Positions 12,992 through 15,825 of a DNA stretch of 15,825 nucleotides are shown piece after piece. The DNA lies in the NCBI GenBank assembly GCA_027008345.1, contig JALTBU010000226.1:1-15825 (forward strand), in the 5' to 3' direction. Both the position numbers and the translations under genes were made by a program. This DNA is from Nautiliaceae bacterium. Lineage in GTDB: Bacteria; Campylobacterota; Campylobacteria; Campylobacterales; Nautiliaceae. Within the stretch, counting starts at the first letter, position 1. The number at the start of each line of letters is the position of its first letter. The notes under the pieces were generated by a model that saw nothing but the letters and a program-made list of their open reading frames with translations, was not told where the DNA came from and ran no database searches.

Positions 12992-14272
12992 ATGAACATT
13001 TTAATAGCAGGTGGAGGAAAAGTTGGATATAACATTGCAAAACTTCTTTATAAAAAGCATAATATTACTATTATTGATAAAAATGAAGATAAAATAAATT
13101 TTATTAATGAATCCCTTGATGTTTTATGTATAAATGGAGATTTAAGAGATGTTTTAACTTATCAATCACTTGAAAAAGAGTATGATTATTTTTTAGCCGT
13201 AACAAATGAAGATGAAATAAACTTAATTTCAGCTGCTATTATTGATAATTTTGCAAATATAAAAAACAAATTTCTAAGAATTCAAAACACATCTTATTCC
13301 TTAACAAACATATCAGAAAAACTACATATTGATACAATGATTTATTCAAATACAATTCCTGTGTTAAACATTGAAAAACTTATAAAACTTCCTCAAGCAA
13401 ATAATGTTAAAGATTTAGCTTTTACTAATATGCTTTTAATTTCTGTTAATAGTGAAATTGAAATTGATTCAGAGACTTTAGAAAATGAAAAATTAAAAAT
13501 TATTGCAACAATTGATGAGAATGAAAATATAAATTTTTGCCATAAATGTAAAATAAACAAAAATGATTTAGTTTATATAATTGGTGAATATGAACAGTTA
13601 AAAGAAGCTTTAAAAATTTTGGCACCAAATCAGCCACAAACAATAGAAAATGTTTTAATTTTTGGAGCCGATTCTTTAGGAATTGAACTGGCAAATGTTT
13701 TAAAATCTCTTAAACTTAATATTACTATTATAGAAAAAGACAGCCATATTGCTTATAAAGCATCAAAAAAACTTGATGAAGAAATTATGATTATTAATGC
13801 ATCTTTTGATGATGAAAATCTTTTTTTAAGCGAAAATCTGCAAAATAATGACGTTTCCATAGCCACTACAAAATCTGATGAAACAAATATTTTAAAATCT
13901 CTAATTGCTCGAAAATACGGAATTAAAAAAACAATATGTATAAATAACAATCCTTATTATCATTCAATAATGCACTCGCTTAATCTGCCAATTATCAGAG
14001 GCCCAAAAATGGCGACAGTTTATAAAGTACTCGAAAATATTGAGAGCGAAAATATAATTTTTGAGAGATTTTTTGTAGGTTTTAAAGCAAGAGTTTATAT
14101 AAGAAAAATTTTTATAAATAAAAAAATAAAACCACCAAAAGAGTGCTCTAAAATTTTAATTTTAAGAGAGGACAAACTTATTGCAATAGAAAATGAATTT
14201 GAAATAAAAGAAGGTGATATTATATTTTACTTCAATACATCGGGGAATAGATCATGGATAGAAAATCTATAA
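12992..14272 (+). CDS. trkA: Trk potassium uptake system, NAD-binding regulatory protein TrkA
   Basis: Peripheral cytoplasmic RCK protein that binds NAD(H)/nucleotides and gates the TrkH potassium channel. It has the typical tandem arrangement. RCK-N1 has a Rossmann motif GGGKVG at residues 7-12 and IIDKNEDK at 27-34; an RCK-C domain (TrkA_C) follows at about 140-210. RCK-N2 begins IFGADSLG at 223-230, with a degenerate GxGxxG (the third position is Asp227 in GADSLG) and IIEKD ending at 250; a second RCK-C runs to 426. Length is normal for a two-repeat TrkA, less than E. coli's 458. The SD AAGGAG lies five bases before the ATG. It overlaps trkH by 19 bases, so stoichiometric coupled synthesis is likely. 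Confidence 0.95.
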   Translation: MNILIAGGGKVGYNIAKLLYKKHNITIIDKNEDKINFINESLDVLCINGDLRDVLTYQSLEKEYDYFLAVTNEDEINLISAAIIDNFANIKNKFLRIQNTSYSLTNISEKLHIDTMIYSNTIPVLNIEKLIKLPQANNVKDLAFTNMLLISVNSEIEIDSETLENEKLKIIATIDENENINFCHKCKINKNDLVYIIGEYEQLKEALKILAPNQPQTIENVLIFGADSLGIELANVLKSLKLNITIIEKDSHIAYKASKKLDEEIMIINASFDDENLFLSENLQNNDVSIATTKSDETNILKSLIARKYGIKKTICINNNPYYHSIMHSLNLPIIRGPKMATVYKVLENIESENIIFERFFVGFKARVYIRKIFINKKIKPPKECSKILILREDKLIAIENEFEIKEGDIIFYFNTSGNRSWIENL

Positions 14273-15699
14273 CAAAAATAATTAAATTTTTAGCTCTTAT
14301 AGGTTTAGTAATACAAGCAGGGTTTATTATTCCATTAATTACTTCTTTTATTTATTACAATGAATATTTTATTGAATATTACATTTTGTGTACTGTTTTT
14401 TTTATATTTTTATTTCTTATTTTTTATAAAACAAAACTTGATTTAACAATAAAAGAAGCCATTTTAAGCGTTAATCTTGTTTGGATATTAGGCGGTATTA
14501 TAGGAGCCGGAGCTTTAATGATAACATCAAATGTCAGTTTTGTTGATGGATTTTTTGAAAGTGTAAGCGGATTTACAACAACTGGTGCTACTATTTATAC
14601 GCATATATCAGATTTAAATCCCGTAACACTTATGCTTAGAAGTACTATGCACTGGCTTGGAGGAATGGGGATTATAGTTCTTGGAATTGGAATTATTGCT
14701 ATGATAAATCCCACAGCTTCACTTGCACTTTTTAAATCAGAATCAACAGGAATAACAGCTACTAAAATTACTCCAAAACTAAAACATACAGCTGCAAATC
14801 TTTGGATAGTATATGTATTTATTACACTTGTTGATATGTTTTTATTAAAATTTGAAGGGATGAACTGGTTTGATGCAATCAACCATGCATTCTCTACAAT
14901 TTCAACAGGTGGATTTTCTACAAAAGATGAGTCAATGGGGTATTGGATAAAAAATCCTTTAATTATTTGGACTACAACTATTTTTATGACTATTTCTGCC
15001 ATTAACTTTGTGGCACATTTTAAAGCATTAAAAGGCGATTTTAATGGTTATAAAAGCGAAGAAGTTAAATGGTTTTTGATAGTTTTTATTGTTTTATCTT
15101 TAGCGCTTGGATTTGTGCACTATTTTTCCTCAAAAGATTCACTTTTTTTTGCAATGACTAATTCATTTTTTACCGTATCTTCAATTATCACAACAACTGG
15201 TTTTGCAACACTTGATTATTCAACATGGGGAAATTTAGCAATCGCTTTAATATTTATTGCTATGTTTGTAGGTGGAAATGCTGGAAGTACCGCAGGAGGA
15301 GTTAAAGTAATAAGATATGTAATAATGTTCAAAAATTTAAAATATCAAATTAAAAAATTTCTTTTTCCAAATGCTATATTTTCTATAAAAGTGGATAATG
15401 TTCCGATAAAAGCAGATGTTTTAAGTCATGTCGGTGCATTTTTCTTTTTATATATCCTTACAAATACAATTATTGCACTTTATCTTTTTGCAAGCGGATA
15501 TGATGCCCTGACATCTATTTCGGCTGCAATTGCAAGTGTTGGAAATATCGGTCCGGGGTTTGGGCATGTTGGACCTGTTGATAATTTTGCGTTTTTCACA
15601 CCTTCTCAAAAAATAGTTCTTTCAATTGGAATGATTATAGGAAGGTTGGAATTTTTTACGGTCATTATTCTATTTTACAAAGATTTTTGGAGACATTAA
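14254..15699 (+). CDS. trkH: Trk potassium uptake channel subunit TrkH
   Basis: Inner-membrane K+ translocating subunit with four channel-like repeats. The four selectivity-filter loops are visible: TTTGAT at 108-113, STGGFST at 217-223, TTTGFAT at 313-319 and SVGNIGPG at 428-435. Each keeps the filter glycine that defines the family. The intramembrane gating region GGNAGSTAGGVKVIR at 340-354 and the C-terminal GRLEFFT are also characteristic. At 481 residues it matches TrkH (E. coli 483). The start ATG lies within the trkA end, 19 bases before its stop; GGGGA stands about seven bases ahead. The gene ends convergently with the hydrolase gene, sharing four bases. K+ uptake by TrkAH is normally constitutive and osmotically important. 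Confidence 0.96.
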   Translation: MDRKSITKIIKFLALIGLVIQAGFIIPLITSFIYYNEYFIEYYILCTVFFIFLFLIFYKTKLDLTIKEAILSVNLVWILGGIIGAGALMITSNVSFVDGFFESVSGFTTTGATIYTHISDLNPVTLMLRSTMHWLGGMGIIVLGIGIIAMINPTASLALFKSESTGITATKITPKLKHTAANLWIVYVFITLVDMFLLKFEGMNWFDAINHAFSTISTGGFSTKDESMGYWIKNPLIIWTTTIFMTISAINFVAHFKALKGDFNGYKSEEVKWFLIVFIVLSLALGFVHYFSSKDSLFFAMTNSFFTVSSIITTTGFATLDYSTWGNLAIALIFIAMFVGGNAGSTAGGVKVIRYVIMFKNLKYQIKKFLFPNAIFSIKVDNVPIKADVLSHVGAFFFLYILTNTIIALYLFASGYDALTSISAAIASVGNIGPGFGHVGPVDNFAFFTPSQKIVLSIGMIIGRLEFFTVIILFYKDFWRH

Positions 15700-15825
15700 A
15701 CATTTTTAATAAACTCCACCGCTTCAAGAGCATCTTTTTTTACAATATCAGAACATTTTTTAAGTTCATTTTCCGGAGTATAATCTCCTATAACACCTAC
15801 TCCAAAAACTCCCGCTTCTTTTGCA
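15696..15825 (-). CDS. probable HAD-family hydrolase/phosphatase, C-terminal end only
   Basis: Only the last 42 residues lie in the window; the rest is beyond the right edge. The minus strand reads AKEAGVFGVGVIGDYTPE, then ELKKCSDIVKKDALEAVEFIKNV and a TAA at 15698-15696. The pattern A(K)xAG...GVxxG...EL...aDxv...eAvefi is that of the C-terminal Rossmann strand and helix of haloacid-dehalogenase-like phosphatases such as phosphoglycolate phosphatase or beta-phosphoglucomutase. The catalytic Asp motif is outside the window, so the assignment rests on a short tail. Its stop overlaps the trkH stop on the other strand by four bases. Confidence 0.6.
   Translation of the reverse strand, partial: AKEAGVFGVGVIGDYTPENELKKCSDIVKKDALEAVEFIKNV

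Noticed and set aside
14595..15002. 135-residue minus-strand open frame inside trkH
   Set aside because: Antisense of membrane-segment codons; the four TrkH selectivity filters are on the plus strand.

Overview
The window is an AT-rich, gene-dense chromosomal segment that looks like a thermophilic, chemolithoautotrophic member of the Campylobacterota, most plausibly order Nautiliales (Caminibacter, Nautilia or Lebetimonas type). Three things suggest this. The left half carries the order argS - gmk - acidic protein - fliR - ABC ATPase - tsf - rpsB, which I recall from Campylobacter jejuni (Cj1175c to Cj1182c). The right half carries a four-subunit pyruvate:ferredoxin oxidoreductase in the Helicobacter porGDAB order. 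Promoters are mostly isolated TATAAT-type -10 boxes without a clear -35. The taxon is inference; no rRNA is present.

Layout. Bases 1-3043 (minus): partial argS, gmk and a 432-residue very acidic protein with a receiver-like N-terminus and a 148-bp internal duplication, probably one operon. Bases 3092-3610 (plus): a secreted single-HKD phospholipase D-like nuclease, convergent with fliR. Bases 3600-4996 (minus): fliR and a LolD/FtsE-like ABC ATPase, overlapping, both with TTG starts. Bases 5187-6948 (minus): tsf and rpsB behind a structured leader of about 100 nt. Bases 7219-9342 (plus): luxS, a Tat-exported superoxide reductase, and corA. The corA leader can form two mutually exclusive hairpins, one of which masks the Shine-Dalgarno. 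Bases 9343-9669: a non-coding gap with hairpins, an orphan terminator and possible coding remnants. Bases 9670-12826 (minus): porG-porD-porA-porB. Bases 12992-15699 (plus): trkA-trkH potassium uptake. Bases 15696-15825 (minus): the C-terminal end of a probable HAD-family hydrolase.

Together these are mainly housekeeping functions: translation (ArgS, S2, EF-Ts), guanylate metabolism, flagellar export, methyl-cycle/AI-2 chemistry, superoxide defence, Mg and K transport, and pyruvate/CO2 metabolism with low-potential ferredoxin. I see no complete mobile element, CRISPR array, tRNA or rRNA. The most interesting material is at the RNA and regulatory scale: the corA leader switch, the rpsB leader, a G-free C-rich tract before luxS, and the locally duplicated acidic protein. 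I found no clear undescribed multi-gene system.
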